From the IMG/VR virus record IMGVR_UViG_3300009788_000003, positions 1-64,000 of that record: a DNA stretch of 64,000 nucleotides; one strand, given 5' to 3'. Shown here one piece after another: positions 17,291 through 27,527 of this stretch. The notes under the pieces are model-generated. The model had not been told where the DNA came from and made no database searches. It worked only from the letters and a program-made list of their open reading frames with translations. Each line of letters begins with the position of its first letter. The stretch's first letter is position 1. The translations under genes and the position numbers were made by a program. The DNA comes from a virus.

Positions 17291-17522
17291 AACATTCAAC
17301 TGCTTTATCAGCATCAATCTTACCTTCACCAACATACTCATGCATGTCACCTTGAAGAGAACCAGTTCGACAATAAATCAAATTACCTGATTCCTTATGC
17401 CTGTAAATACTCACAGCCACTTTTGCCCCCGGCATCAAATTCCATATCAAATTGGGTCTAACATGAAGCACAATTGCAATCAACGCAAGAATAAGAGCCA
17501 CTACCGATATTAAAAAATCCAT
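17289..17522 (-). CDS. Small membrane protein
   Basis: 77 residues from the ATG at 17522, preceded by TTAGGAGAAATGTG. One membrane segment (about 2-20, DFLISVVALILALIAIVL), then a soluble tail with GNLIYCRTGSLQGDMHEYVGEG. The longer frame to 17591 lies in the upstream gene. Inserted within the tail module; role unknown. Confidence 0.55.
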   Translation of the reverse strand: MDFLISVVALILALIAIVLHVRPNLIWNLMPGAKVAVSIYRHKESGNLIYCRTGSLQGDMHEYVGEGKIDADKAVEC

Positions 17523-17532
17523 CACATTTCTC

Positions 17533-18339
17533 CTAATATAAAATTGTTCCACCAAACGGATTACGATCAGGGCTATACGGAAACCCACCATAATTTACTA
17601 TGTTGTCATACCTATCTTTACAATCTGCTAAGTCATGATTACAGCCGGGGAAAGCTTCAACAAGACTTCCAACTTCTAAATCAGCAAATGGAGTTACAAG
17701 AGTTAAAGTACCTGCACCGTCATCAGCCAAAACGGTTCTGAAATTTACATTATCAAACACAACATACCCACCATCATAAAATTCTGGTGCGGTTACTGCC
17801 CATTGTGGGGCAGTAATTATATTCGTTGAAAAAGAAGAGATAGTACCAATCACCTGAAACGCTAAATTATTTACTTTGCACTCAGAACCATAATGAATAT
17901 GTGGACATTGGCTTGAATATTTCCTACGCAAACCGGGTCTTTTCAAACTGGTGAAGACAGGCTCACAAGCAATTGCCGCTTTAGAACCAGACCATTCAAT
18001 AGTTAGTACCCTGCCCTTCCAGACCACCACAAATTGATCAGCCAAATCATTCAAGTGTTTTCTATAAATTGTTAGGGTCATTATTTCAGTTGGTGGAAAT
18101 GCAACAAAGCTTTCTAGTACCAGAGCATCCCTTTGAATATCTATCTTCAGTTCTTGTCTTTCAATTTCCGTGTTCTGTTCAACAGCTTGCCTTTGCATCT
18201 GATGTGGCAGATATACGTTTGACTGAAATGTTATTTCAGCATCATGCGAAGTCAGAAAATATTCTGTGGCAACACCCAACTTAAATTCATACAACTCAAT
18301 TGGATAACCAAACCCTTCTTCTTGTGCTTCAAAAGTCAT
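17533..18339 (-). CDS. Tail protein of the BR0599 (DUF2163-like) family
   Basis: 268 residues. MTFEAQEEGFGYPIELYEF at the start, the TIYRKH ... VVWKGRVLTIEWSG middle, and a C-terminal Cys/Gly region (CPHIHYGSECKV; GCNHDLADCKDRYDNIVNYGGFPYSP) match the BR0599 family, a tail tip component (hub ring) common next to tip proteins. Two Cys clusters at the C-terminus may bind metal or an iron-sulfur cluster, as proposed for lambda L-like proteins. Confidence 0.75.
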   Translation of the reverse strand: MTFEAQEEGFGYPIELYEFKLGVATEYFLTSHDAEITFQSNVYLPHQMQRQAVEQNTEIERQELKIDIQRDALVLESFVAFPPTEIMTLTIYRKHLNDLADQFVVVWKGRVLTIEWSGSKAAIACEPVFTSLKRPGLRRKYSSQCPHIHYGSECKVNNLAFQVIGTISSFSTNIITAPQWAVTAPEFYDGGYVVFDNVNFRTVLADDGAGTLTLVTPFADLEVGSLVEAFPGCNHDLADCKDRYDNIVNYGGFPYSPDRNPFGGTILY

Positions 18340-18346
18340 AACGATA

Positions 18347-20032
18347 TCATCCTAAAGGTATCACCCTAGTAGCAAATGAAACTTCTGCCATTTCAGTATG
18401 AGTCCAAGCAAATTCTACCCCATCAACATCTAGCCTAGATGGATGTAAAAATGAAATCAACTTAATCTCATTTAACGGAATTGTTACACCCAAAGAGGAA
18501 TCAATACCAAGTATTTCTTCTCCCGGCGCACCTGCTGTTGCTGATGTTATTCTGCGATAAAACACCAACCCTGTTGTAGTAAATATTGCAATGTCCCGCT
18601 TGCCGGGGGCTAGATCATAAAAATTCCTGTACTCATAATCCTGAACAAGTATTACATTATCTGTATTGTCAATTTGTTCCAATGGGACAAAATCCTTAGA
18701 CTGAGAGACTATCCAGAATTTAGTATGTTTACCTGCCCTTGCGTGTAACCATTCTTTCCAGAACCAAATATCTGCTCTTCCTTCATCAGCAAAATTAAAC
18801 AAAGTTACTACATCTGGGAATCCTTGACGGTCATCTACAAAAGCAGGGGCTATCCCAAAATCTACAAGACCATATTTAGACTGATATGATAAATCTAAAT
18901 TTTCTGCTCTGTTGGGTACTTTCTCTAAAATAAATTCGGTCTCATAAGCAGTTGGTGAATCCACAGCAGTAATAGCTTCGTTATCCACAAATTGAAATTT
19001 GACACTAGCAAAATCTATGTCAGCAGTTGGTTGTGTTAAGGTTTGATCTTCAGTCATTCTACCTATCAACGAAGGATAAATTCTAGTGCCAGAAGGCCAC
19101 TCGTTTAATGTGGGCCTTATCAGCGTCAAACTAGTAGGTTGAATGCTTAATATTTCTACAGCCTCAACTGTTCGTTGATCAATAAAAAATATTGCTACAC
19201 CACCAACCTTGAATGATGTGTTATCTGTAAATGCCACATCTATTACTGAATCCCCAATTGGTGTAAGTGCAGTGGTGAAAACGCAATCAGTCCAGATCGG
19301 TACAGAAAATAATCTTGCTTTCCAATCCCAAAGATAAGTTTCAAGCCAACGCTTATCATCTGAGTCAATCAAAACCCTGTATTCCAAACTTCTTCTTGGA
19401 TTGGTTCTCAACCTATTTCTTCTTTCAGTCCCATCATCCGATTCAATTATTTGGGTCAACCATTCATACCTTTCAACTACGTTATCACTCCAATCTGGGG
19501 AGAACGCAAAAATAATTACCCTGTTACCCGTTAGTGTAAAGGTTACTTCTTCTGTGGCGAAAACCCATGTGTATACAATATCGATTTCAGGGGGGCCAGA
19601 TGTAGATATATTAAGTATGTACTCTCTGGTTTCTAAGGCAGCATACGTGGTTGGGGGTACAGCAGGTTCAGTTAGAATAACTCCTGTTGTATCACCTACG
19701 GGGGTCAATGATGAATTTAAGTTGCTAGTAAAAAAGGCATTCCATACATCAAATGTTTGTATCTCTGCACCAACCAGATTACCTAATGCAATAAACTTTG
19801 GAGTAACATGAACCCGTTCATAAAAATCCTTTACAAACATCGGGCAACTGATACCCGTAATATCCTCAGAGTTTATATCTACTGGTCTTAAATCTACTAA
19901 ATCCCCAAATATAAACATATCGAAAAATGGAACAAATGTTGTAGGGGGAATATCCTGCCCCTGAAGCAGCATAGGCTGCGTACCTTCAAAGGGGTTTTTG
20001 AAGATCGGTGATGGTTCGATAAAATCAGGCAT
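18347..20032 (-). CDS. Tail protein, distal-tail type
   Basis: 561 residues, beta-rich throughout with no membrane segment. ERRNRLRTNPRRSLEYRVLIDSDDKRWLETYLW and FWKEWLHARAGKHTKFWIVSQSKDF are of the kind seen in large tail proteins encoded between tape measure and BR0599 genes in this tail-tip type. The protein probably forms part of the tail tip ring. Start overlaps the upstream stop by one base. Confidence 0.65.
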   Translation of the reverse strand: MPDFIEPSPIFKNPFEGTQPMLLQGQDIPPTTFVPFFDMFIFGDLVDLRPVDINSEDITGISCPMFVKDFYERVHVTPKFIALGNLVGAEIQTFDVWNAFFTSNLNSSLTPVGDTTGVILTEPAVPPTTYAALETREYILNISTSGPPEIDIVYTWVFATEEVTFTLTGNRVIIFAFSPDWSDNVVERYEWLTQIIESDDGTERRNRLRTNPRRSLEYRVLIDSDDKRWLETYLWDWKARLFSVPIWTDCVFTTALTPIGDSVIDVAFTDNTSFKVGGVAIFFIDQRTVEAVEILSIQPTSLTLIRPTLNEWPSGTRIYPSLIGRMTEDQTLTQPTADIDFASVKFQFVDNEAITAVDSPTAYETEFILEKVPNRAENLDLSYQSKYGLVDFGIAPAFVDDRQGFPDVVTLFNFADEGRADIWFWKEWLHARAGKHTKFWIVSQSKDFVPLEQIDNTDNVILVQDYEYRNFYDLAPGKRDIAIFTTTGLVFYRRITSATAGAPGEEILGIDSSLGVTIPLNEIKLISFLHPSRLDVDGVEFAWTHTEMAEVSFATRVIPLG

Positions 20033-21015
20033 TACGGAATCTTCTTATACGCATATGCCAGAAAACCAGAACTAGGGAGATTGTCTCTAGTGGCAGGGTC
20101 TTTCTTTTCAATTACTGGAAATATAACCCATTCATCCCCGCCAAAGAAAATCGATGTACTAGGAGAAACATTCTCCATATTGCACATCCTCAAATCGAAG
20201 GGCTTACCAACCGGAGTGCGTAACGTAGAACTCCTGAATATATGACAAGGCAACTGAAATAAAACCACAGTAGAGTTAAATGTATTCGGTTGTGCAGCCT
20301 TACTAGTACCAGATTTGACTTCCAAGAAATCTTCCAATGGATAACCTTGCGCTGAACCCTGCATAGGTGGATACCATTGTTCAGCACTATTAAAAGCCCG
20401 TGCTACCTTCCAAGAAAACCCATCGATATCAACATGCAAATATTGAAAGGGGAACCCCGTATTACCAATCTGTACCCAAGGCCAACCATGCTGAAAATTC
20501 ATCGGTTCATCGATGAACTGCGCGGCTTGATCGTGACAACAAGCCGTAACATATTCCCCGCCCGTATACGCACCAATCTTGTCAAGCAACCCAAAATGAA
20601 TATGCCTGAACTCGTTGGCAGTCGTTTCTACTACCACATGAATATAAGTCAAGGCAGGGTCAGTAAAGAAATGATAGGCAGTCATATTTGGAAGCAGCCA
20701 ATTTGTTTCCGCTGTTCCTGATGTTCCCGGTTGATCATCAACATCATTCGCGCCATTGAAACCAGTTGCCCCCCAAACATGAAGAAACGGATGATCTAGT
20801 GCTTGGTTGATTCCATGATAAACATTATTCCCACCCGTCAACTGCCCCGCAAAACTAAAGAAACTACTGCCTTTGGATAAGTATAATTCTGAACTTGCAC
20901 CATCACCACTTCCTGCCACTACTTTTTCTTGAGTCCAACCTGCGGTTACTGCAAAAACACTTATCTTTGCAAGTAGGTCATCAACATTTAATGCTGTTCC
21001 AGTTTGATATGTCAT
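20032..21015 (-). CDS. Structural tail protein
   Basis: 327 residues (MTYQTGTALNVDDLLAKISVFAVTAGWTQEKV...). The opening pattern of a helix followed by GWTQEKVVAGSGDGASSELYLSKG is shared with the upstream 547-residue protein, whose start also reads DLMNKVRQFVTGYGTF. The two are probably paralogous virion proteins. It overlaps that gene by four bases. Confidence 0.65.
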   Translation of the reverse strand: MTYQTGTALNVDDLLAKISVFAVTAGWTQEKVVAGSGDGASSELYLSKGSSFFSFAGQLTGGNNVYHGINQALDHPFLHVWGATGFNGANDVDDQPGTSGTAETNWLLPNMTAYHFFTDPALTYIHVVVETTANEFRHIHFGLLDKIGAYTGGEYVTACCHDQAAQFIDEPMNFQHGWPWVQIGNTGFPFQYLHVDIDGFSWKVARAFNSAEQWYPPMQGSAQGYPLEDFLEVKSGTSKAAQPNTFNSTVVLFQLPCHIFRSSTLRTPVGKPFDLRMCNMENVSPSTSIFFGGDEWVIFPVIEKKDPATRDNLPSSGFLAYAYKKIP

Positions 21016-22655
21016 GTGTCTAACCTCAAAGCTACGAAAGCATCGAATGTTAATCGGAAAATATCGGGGAAGCAGATATAGTCATCAGGGCCAATCGTTA
21101 TCGTATTTTCAGGCGTATTATTTTCACCTGATATATGAAACACCCCATCCAGTTCACCATACGCATTTGAATTTTTACCTAACTCGCCTGCGGGGGTTTC
21201 ATACTCAGCAAGAATACATGGGGTCAACGGATATGACCCATCAATACCTGCTGTTACTTTGGGTTGAAAATCATTAACTTTACTATTGCTTGCACCACCA
21301 TAAGGCCAAACATTTCTAAGATTAGTAGGTGTACCGGGAGATGTTCCATTGTGGTTTTCAAAAGTCAGCCATGCCCCGCTTGGGTCACGAACCTTCATGG
21401 CTTCTTGACCAACAGCAAAGAATCCCCTGAATCGATTATCAGTGTTAGTGAAATGCAAATTCGTAACTCCTATGTTCCCCATGACACACAACGGATAACC
21501 GTACTCAGCAGGCACACCATAAGGCAAAAACAGACCCATCATCATTGATGTATAAACCGTTGCCAGTTTTGTAACAACAATAAAATATCTGCCTGTAGCA
21601 ATAATCCAATATTCAAGAAGTCCATCGTCTATAACATAATAAGTGTTTGCGCTGTTGCTTGGCTGATTATCAAATTCTGCTGCATCATCAAATGCCACTG
21701 CCCCCTGAATTTTCCAATTGAAATATGGGGAAGAAACATTTTCCTTAATCCGCATACCTACAAAAATAGTATCAGCCGCAGCAAGTCCTTGTCCCGTTAA
21801 AAGAACGTGTCCACTAGGGGCAGTGTAAACAAGATCACCTGTAACACGGGTATCTATTTCCCCAACAGTGATATCCACCCCACCATTATTAGCGGTAAAA
21901 TCCCATCTCCAATAGAAGTGCCTACCGGGACTAGCAAGCGCACCAGTATGCGGAACACCAGAAACCGGATTCGCTCCTACCACCGTATCAGCAACCGTCC
22001 AGTTAATTCCATCATCCGACCATTCAACTGTCCAGTCTGCGGGTCTATCAAGGGGTTCTATAAATGATGGGTCTCCACCTGTTGACGAAAAAACTTGATA
22101 CGAATCGAACTCCACTGCATCATCATATTTAACTTGGTATACGGCAGCAGTAGCAGCCCTTCTTACAACCACTGAAAGCTGACTACCGTTCATCATTTCT
22201 ACTGGATTAGAAAAGTTGGTTCCTGTGAACACATCATTTTTATCAGGAGACCATCGATCTTGCCCCCACTCTTCCCCTGATGTAATCATTGCGCCTTCAG
22301 TAATAACCACCGTGAAAACATCAGTTATGATGAAATCAATCGGCCCATCATTAATCAGAAATTCAATCAGTCCACCCGCACCATCATAAAATTCCCCAAC
22401 CGTTGCATCAGCTTGAGCACCAGATGAAGAACCAACCACAGTGAAAGTGCCTACTCCAACACCACCACCTAGATTGCAAGTGATAGTCCAAGTCTCAGAT
22501 AAAGAAGGTGGGGGGGAAGCAACATCACTTATGGTTCCATCACCAGTTCCCGCATATCCCGGCGTAGGAAAAGTTCCATAGCCTGTTACAAATTGGCGAA
22601 CCTTGTTCATCAAATCTTTATGGTCATTGGCAAATAAGCCTTGTACGTTTGGCAT
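21012..22655 (-). CDS. Structural tail protein, beta-rich
   Basis: 547 residues. Starts MPNVQGLFANDHKDLMNKV, then long Thr/Gly/Ser beta regions including WTVEWSDDGINWTVADTVVG, which resembles a discoidin-type or carbohydrate-binding loop. Placed directly after the tape measure, where distal tail and hub parts are encoded. Confidence 0.65.
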   Translation of the reverse strand: MPNVQGLFANDHKDLMNKVRQFVTGYGTFPTPGYAGTGDGTISDVASPPPSLSETWTITCNLGGGVGVGTFTVVGSSSGAQADATVGEFYDGAGGLIEFLINDGPIDFIITDVFTVVITEGAMITSGEEWGQDRWSPDKNDVFTGTNFSNPVEMMNGSQLSVVVRRAATAAVYQVKYDDAVEFDSYQVFSSTGGDPSFIEPLDRPADWTVEWSDDGINWTVADTVVGANPVSGVPHTGALASPGRHFYWRWDFTANNGGVDITVGEIDTRVTGDLVYTAPSGHVLLTGQGLAAADTIFVGMRIKENVSSPYFNWKIQGAVAFDDAAEFDNQPSNSANTYYVIDDGLLEYWIIATGRYFIVVTKLATVYTSMMMGLFLPYGVPAEYGYPLCVMGNIGVTNLHFTNTDNRFRGFFAVGQEAMKVRDPSGAWLTFENHNGTSPGTPTNLRNVWPYGGASNSKVNDFQPKVTAGIDGSYPLTPCILAEYETPAGELGKNSNAYGELDGVFHISGENNTPENTITIGPDDYICFPDIFRLTFDAFVALRLDT

Positions 22656-22663
22656 TTCTTTTC

Positions 22664-25600
22664 CTACCTCAAATATTGTTTAACTTGTCCTGCATTCCTA
22701 CGCATGATATTCAAAACCACTGTTTCATTTTCAGAGCTAGATGAAAATTCTTTAGCAGCTTCCATATCGGGAACATTGATTATTCGTAGTGAAGATAATC
22801 CTTCCGTTTTTTCAGGGCTTTGGGAACCAGAATCCACAACACCACCTTCTTGAAATCTCATTTTGCGGGGTCTACTGATTGCAAAATTTGGAAGTCCTTT
22901 TGTGTTCACATCCAACTTCAATCTGTTAATTGCTTCCATGAAATTCAAACCGTATTTCTGCACAGCCGCAGCATTGTGGACATACTCCCCATCACTTACC
23001 ATTGCATGAATAGAATCTGAAGTTGAAGTTCCCCTTCCTTGAACTCTACCCCCACCTGCAAACCCAAGTTGTCCCTGTTGGTTCAATTGAAACAGACCAC
23101 CCTTAGAACCTAACCCCGCAAGGAAAGTCCCAAAGGCTCCACCCGCACCACCCGCAGCACCAAGCGCAGCATTAACAGCGCGGAGTGCCAGAGCACGAAG
23201 AATCATCTGGGCAATCTGGGCAATGAAACTTCTAGCAAAATCAGAGAAAGCATCCTTAGCACTTTTAGTCCCATCGATAATAGATGTGAAAGCACCAGTT
23301 AAATCATCTACTGCTGATGCTCTTATTTTTTCAAAATTAACATTCGCCACCCGTCCTAGTTCTTCAATTTCAACTCCAATATTACGAATGCTTATAGCTA
23401 CTGCTTCATCTTTGGCAGTTTCATTAAATGCAATTTGAGCATCCCGCAATAGTGTTAAGTCTTGAATGGCTTTCTGATTAGCAGCAAAAATATTTGCCCC
23501 TAATTCAAATTCAGTATCTTCCCCTGATTCTACTCTTCTTTCTGCTGCAACAATTTCTTGTTCCCGTGCAAACCGAATTGCTTCCAATCTCTTAGCAAAC
23601 AAATCTTTCTGTGCTTTTAATTCCGCTTTATCTTTTTTGTCTTGCGCTGTTTTCGCTTTATCAGCAGCCGTATTTATGGCTTTAGTTGCTTTAGCAGAAT
23701 TTTCTGCCCTAATTTGTGTTTCCCTTAATCCCAATTCTTTTAGGTGGTTAGTTAAACTAAGTAACTCCTTTTCCTGATTCAAATCTTGTGTGACTTGTTG
23801 TGATGCAAACGCAGCTTTAATAGCAGTTAATTCTTTATCAGAATTTGCTTCTAGTTCTGCAATCGTTGCTGATCTAGCTAATTCTTCATCAGCTTGTTTG
23901 TTAAGTGCAATTTGGGCAGCAATTTTTTGCTCAGTAATCGCAACTTCAGCATCAAGATTCGCAAGGGCTAATTTTAATAATCCTTCATAATATTGTTGAA
24001 CTGATATATCTCTATCTTCAAGTCCTTTATCCAATATAGCCTTTTCTATTTTTTGAATTTCATCTGCTGTACTCTTAGCTAATTCCAGTGCTGCTAATGC
24101 GGAAGCTTCCTCAAGATTTTTCTTGGCATTAATAGCATCAAGTTCTGCTGCTGTTTGTTTAGCTACCAACGCAGCAAGATCATCTGCATCTTTTTCAGCA
24201 GCCTTTTTTTCCCTTTCCAATTGAGCAAGTTTTAATTCCGTAAGTCTTTCAAGCTTGGCTTCTTGGATAGCTATTTCAGCATTAGCTGCTTCTAAAATAT
24301 CTTCTTGTTCACCTACATCAATCCCACTAATAAATTCCCCGGTTTCACTTGCAATAAATCCCGTTTGTTCAGATGCACTATCAATTGCTTCTTGAGCAGC
24401 TTCAGCTTTTGCCTTAAGTGCATCTAAACTTTGTTGGGCTTGAATAGTCCGTACATTAATATCAGCAGACCTAAACCCTTCTACCGTTGATTCAACATCC
24501 AAAACTGCTTGTTCAATCTCACGTAAAACATCAACAGTTTCTTTTGCATCAGTCTTAGCAAATGCAAGCAACGCTAAACCGAAACCAATAATCCATCCTA
24601 ACGGGCCTAACGCCCCAAGAACAGTTGTCCTTAAAATAACAAATGCACGGTTCAATCCAGTAAGGCCAACCGCTGCTGCTCTGGCAGCAGTTACCGCAGT
24701 ACCCAAACCAGTAGCTAAACTAGCTAAAAATCCAAGTACCTTAAGTCCTATCAAAGCAAATAAAACGAATCTCAGAGATTCAACAGCATCAGCTATTTGC
24801 CTGAATAGAACTGCATCTTTATCAAGGGGGTCTTGGATTCCCGCAAAGGTTCTAATCACCCCCGTTGCAATTACGGTCAACCTTCGTAGAGACCCAAGCA
24901 GCCCATCATCCCTAGTACCCGTTTGTAATAGCAATTCTGTAAATGCAGATGTAAGTCCTTTTATTTCACCTGTCAAAGAATTAGATCGTATTGCTGCTTG
25001 TCCTGCTGCTTCACCCGCACCTTCAAAGGCAGCTTGTGCTTTAGCTACGGTTTCATTCAATTCAATCAGGTCTTCATTCTGAGATACGATAGCCAGAATT
25101 GCGGGTGCGCCCCTTTGACCAAATACATCTAGTGCATCACCTGCACCCAAAGTAGTATTTGAAAGACGTTCAATGATGTCAGAAAGACTATTAGTAGCAG
25201 GATTAACTTGATCAAATGTCAATCCTAAATCATCAAGCAGCTTGGAAGTTTTGTCGGTGCGTGTTCCCAGAACAGCAAGCACCCTTCTTAAACCAGTACC
25301 CGCAGTAGATGCTTGAATACCTGCATTACCCAGAACACCAAGAGCAGCAGAAGATTCTTCGATTGACTGTCCAAAGGCAGCAGCAACAGGGGCAACAAAA
25401 GCAAGTGCTTCACCCAACTGTTGAACAGAAGTATTTGAATTCGCAGCAGTGGCAGCTAATACATCCGCAACCCTTCCCGCTTCAGAAGTGTCTATGTTAA
25501 AACCAGACAGTACATTTGAAGCAATGTCAGCAGCTTCAGCTAAACCAAGACCACCCGCAGCAGCAAGATTCAACGTACCTTCAAGGGCAGCTATTTGTTC

Positions 25601-26020
25601 GTTGGCATCAAAACCCGCACGGGCTAAGAACTCTAAACCTTGCGCTGCTTCAGTCGCACTAAATACAGTTGTTGCACCCAACCTTCGGGCTTCTTCATTT
25701 AAGTTCTTAAATTCAACATCCGTAACCCCTTTCGTAACGGCACGAACATTCTGCATAGCCTGATCGAATCTGGCAATCTCTTTAATTGCATTCGCAAATA
25801 AGGCTATACCTCCTAGAGTGACTAACACTCTCGTTAAAGCACTTCCTGCGGATGAAGCCTTTTTAAAACCTGCGGCAAGGGCATTCCCACCAGAACCGGG
25901 CTTACCCCCTCGGAATTTTTGTACTTCATCATTGAGTTTCTTAACATCCTTTTGAACTTGCTTAAGCTGCTTAGTAGCTAAGTTCTGAGCGTCAATAATT
26001 ATTTGAAGTCTGGTAGCCAT
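22664..26020 (-). CDS. Tape measure protein
   Basis: 1118 residues, with a TP901-type N-terminal region (about 60-380; RRLGATTVFSATEAAQGLEFLARAGFDA, AASNVLSGF), a hydrophobic stretch (about 410-510, FVLFALIGLKVLGFLASLATG), a long Ala/Glu/Lys coiled coil (about 520-930) and a C-terminal segment with GGRVQGRGTSTSDSIHAMVSDGEYVHNAAAVQKYG. At about 1.5 angstroms per residue the tail would be near 165 nm. The start lies four bases after the frameshifted chaperone stop. Confidence 0.9.
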   Translation of the reverse strand: MATRLQIIIDAQNLATKQLKQVQKDVKKLNDEVQKFRGGKPGSGGNALAAGFKKASSAGSALTRVLVTLGGIALFANAIKEIARFDQAMQNVRAVTKGVTDVEFKNLNEEARRLGATTVFSATEAAQGLEFLARAGFDANEQIAALEGTLNLAAAGGLGLAEAADIASNVLSGFNIDTSEAGRVADVLAATAANSNTSVQQLGEALAFVAPVAAAFGQSIEESSAALGVLGNAGIQASTAGTGLRRVLAVLGTRTDKTSKLLDDLGLTFDQVNPATNSLSDIIERLSNTTLGAGDALDVFGQRGAPAILAIVSQNEDLIELNETVAKAQAAFEGAGEAAGQAAIRSNSLTGEIKGLTSAFTELLLQTGTRDDGLLGSLRRLTVIATGVIRTFAGIQDPLDKDAVLFRQIADAVESLRFVLFALIGLKVLGFLASLATGLGTAVTAARAAAVGLTGLNRAFVILRTTVLGALGPLGWIIGFGLALLAFAKTDAKETVDVLREIEQAVLDVESTVEGFRSADINVRTIQAQQSLDALKAKAEAAQEAIDSASEQTGFIASETGEFISGIDVGEQEDILEAANAEIAIQEAKLERLTELKLAQLEREKKAAEKDADDLAALVAKQTAAELDAINAKKNLEEASALAALELAKSTADEIQKIEKAILDKGLEDRDISVQQYYEGLLKLALANLDAEVAITEQKIAAQIALNKQADEELARSATIAELEANSDKELTAIKAAFASQQVTQDLNQEKELLSLTNHLKELGLRETQIRAENSAKATKAINTAADKAKTAQDKKDKAELKAQKDLFAKRLEAIRFAREQEIVAAERRVESGEDTEFELGANIFAANQKAIQDLTLLRDAQIAFNETAKDEAVAISIRNIGVEIEELGRVANVNFEKIRASAVDDLTGAFTSIIDGTKSAKDAFSDFARSFIAQIAQMILRALALRAVNAALGAAGGAGGAFGTFLAGLGSKGGLFQLNQQGQLGFAGGGRVQGRGTSTSDSIHAMVSDGEYVHNAAAVQKYGLNFMEAINRLKLDVNTKGLPNFAISRPRKMRFQEGGVVDSGSQSPEKTEGLSSLRIINVPDMEAAKEFSSSSENETVVLNIMRRNAGQVKQYLR

Positions 26021-26024
26021 TGAT

Positions 26025-26310
26025 TTAACCTAAGTCTTTTAAAGCACGTTTGTACTGTTTGTTATCAGCATGATATGCCATACGCATTACTCCCATCTGA
26101 TCAGCATATTCCCCACGCTTTCTTTTATTGGCTAAATAGAAGAAGGTAATTGCTTGGCATAGGGTATAACTTAATGCATTAATGTGACCGTGAGAAAGTA
26201 GGTATTCCCCTACCTGTGCGTAATATAATTTCCAATCTGTTACTATCCTTGCGTCTTCAGCGTCTTTCTGCTTTTTGGTCTTTACTTTGATTCCATCTTT
26301 TCCGCTAATT
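26025..26310 (-). CDS. Tail assembly chaperone, frameshift extension (gpT-like)
   Basis: About 83 codons with no stop and no start codon (TKKQKDAEDARIVTDWKLYYAQVGEYLLSHGHINALS...), in the -1 frame relative to the gene upstream and ending just before the tape measure. This is the classic GT arrangement in which a few percent of ribosomes slip back one base. The overlap runs through GGAAAAG (heptamer read G GAA AAG) and A AAG just before the TAA; either could be the slip site. Confidence 0.7.
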
Positions 26311-26662
26311 TCGGGATAAGTCCTTGTATCCTTTCTATCAGCTTTTTTAGCGCATCATAATCCGGTATTGTCAAATCCCAACATTTTTCAAAAGCAGTCA
26401 GTTGGGTAGTAAAAGGAAGGGAAGCTATTTTTTCCCACTCATCAGGTTCATTTGCAGAAAGGGCAACAACTTTAGCCATGAATTCAGGATACTGATCGGC
26501 AATAGAACCTAGTTCTAATCTGCTTTCCATCAGGGCTTCAAGTGGTTCTTTGTATTCTCCTATCAGCTTACCAAGATGTGTCAGGGTTAAACCCTGCACT
26601 TCAAACGATTGATCATTTGGCAGATCGATTTTTTCGGTCTGCACAACAATATCTTTAAGCAT
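26282..26662 (-). CDS. Tail assembly chaperone (gpG-like)
   Basis: 126 residues, acidic helical protein (MLKDIVVQTEKIDLPNDQSFEV ... LTHLGKLIGEYKEPLEALMES) directly between tail tube and tape measure. Size, position and the -1 frame extension match the lambda G chaperone family, which binds the tape measure during tail assembly. Confidence 0.75.
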   Translation of the reverse strand: MLKDIVVQTEKIDLPNDQSFEVQGLTLTHLGKLIGEYKEPLEALMESRLELGSIADQYPEFMAKVVALSANEPDEWEKIASLPFTTQLTAFEKCWDLTIPDYDALKKLIERIQGLIPKLAEKMESK

Positions 26663-26682
26663 GGTCTCATCTCATTGTGATT

Positions 26683-26710
26683 TAAAACAAGGGGGGAATT
26701 TCAACCCCCC
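26683..26710 (-). terminator. Hairpin after the tail tube gene
   Basis: Perfect GGGGGG/CCCCCC stem (26691-26696 and 26705-26710) followed on the minus strand by TTGTTTT. It lies between the tail tube gene and the chaperone, and probably attenuates downstream transcription or protects the tube mRNA. Confidence 0.6.
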
Positions 26711-26717
26711 AGAATTA

Positions 26718-26735
26718 TTTGATACTAAGGTCAAA
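26718..26735 (+). promoter_or_regulatory. ACTAAG box (intergenic)
   Basis: TTTGATACTAAGGTCAAA, one mismatch to the consensus, placed between the tail tube stop (26737) and the hairpin at 26683-26710. Confidence 0.6.
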
Positions 26736-26736
26736 C

Positions 26737-27510
26737 TTAGTTAGTTGTAATCTGCCTTATAGTGAAATACTGGCTTCCACTTGACCGGGTTGGGTCAGTA
26801 AGGGCAGATGCTTCTACCACCATTTCGGCAAGTTCTTCATTGATCAATGCCAGTTCTGCCAGTGGTTGAATTGAGCCTTTGTAAATATCGATTACAACAG
26901 GGTTTTCAGCATCAGCAGTATTCAGACCTTCAAAGCGAATCCAACGCTCAGGGGCAACAGAAGAAATGATTGCTTCAATTTGGTCATAACCTGCATGATC
27001 GTAATCGACAAAGATAACTTGAAGATCAGTGATTGCGCCAGTGCTCAGGACTTTGATTGAACCCGTTTCCGCATTCAGTTCATAGTCAGTGTCCAGAACG
27101 TAAGTGATAGTCGGGGTTGCATCATCACCGACAATAACTGAAGACACTTTGATGTGATCAAGTGACGCCCACTTGTCATGCTGAGCAGTAAGCAGTTCAT
27201 CAGAAATGGAAGCACCCACAACAGCAGCAGTTGTGCCGTAAAGGGCAAGGGCAAGATTGTCATTGTCGATAGATTCCATTGTCATTGCAATGGTCACAAT
27301 AGTTTCCTGCACGATTTCTTTATCGATACCCCGCACACCAGTACATGATTCTTTGTGTTGGAATACGGTTGTCTCTACACCGATTGTAAGGGCAGACACG
27401 TTACCAACAGGACGAAAACCTTCTGGTTCTCCCGTAACAGGGTCTTTCGTTGCAACCAGTACAGAGCCTTGACCGGAGAAATATTGATTAGTTACGCATG
27501 AATTAGTCAT
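26737..27510 (-). CDS. Major tail tube protein
   Basis: 257 residues. MTNSCVTNQYFSGQGSVLVA and GFRPVGNVSALTIGVE, together with acidic beta repeats (SISDELLTAQHDKW), fit the tail tube family of siphoviruses. Encoded between the connector genes and the G/T chaperone as expected, and followed by a strong hairpin often seen after highly expressed virion genes. Confidence 0.8.
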   Translation of the reverse strand: MTNSCVTNQYFSGQGSVLVATKDPVTGEPEGFRPVGNVSALTIGVETTVFQHKESCTGVRGIDKEIVQETIVTIAMTMESIDNDNLALALYGTTAAVVGASISDELLTAQHDKWASLDHIKVSSVIVGDDATPTITYVLDTDYELNAETGSIKVLSTGAITDLQVIFVDYDHAGYDQIEAIISSVAPERWIRFEGLNTADAENPVVIDIYKGSIQPLAELALINEELAEMVVEASALTDPTRSSGSQYFTIRQITTN

Positions 27511-27527
27511 TTATCAAACCTCTATAT

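Noticed and set aside
22664-26020. Short rightward frames antisense to the tape measure
   Set aside because: Ala/Ser-rich mirror frames of the coiled coil; normal shadows of a long gene.
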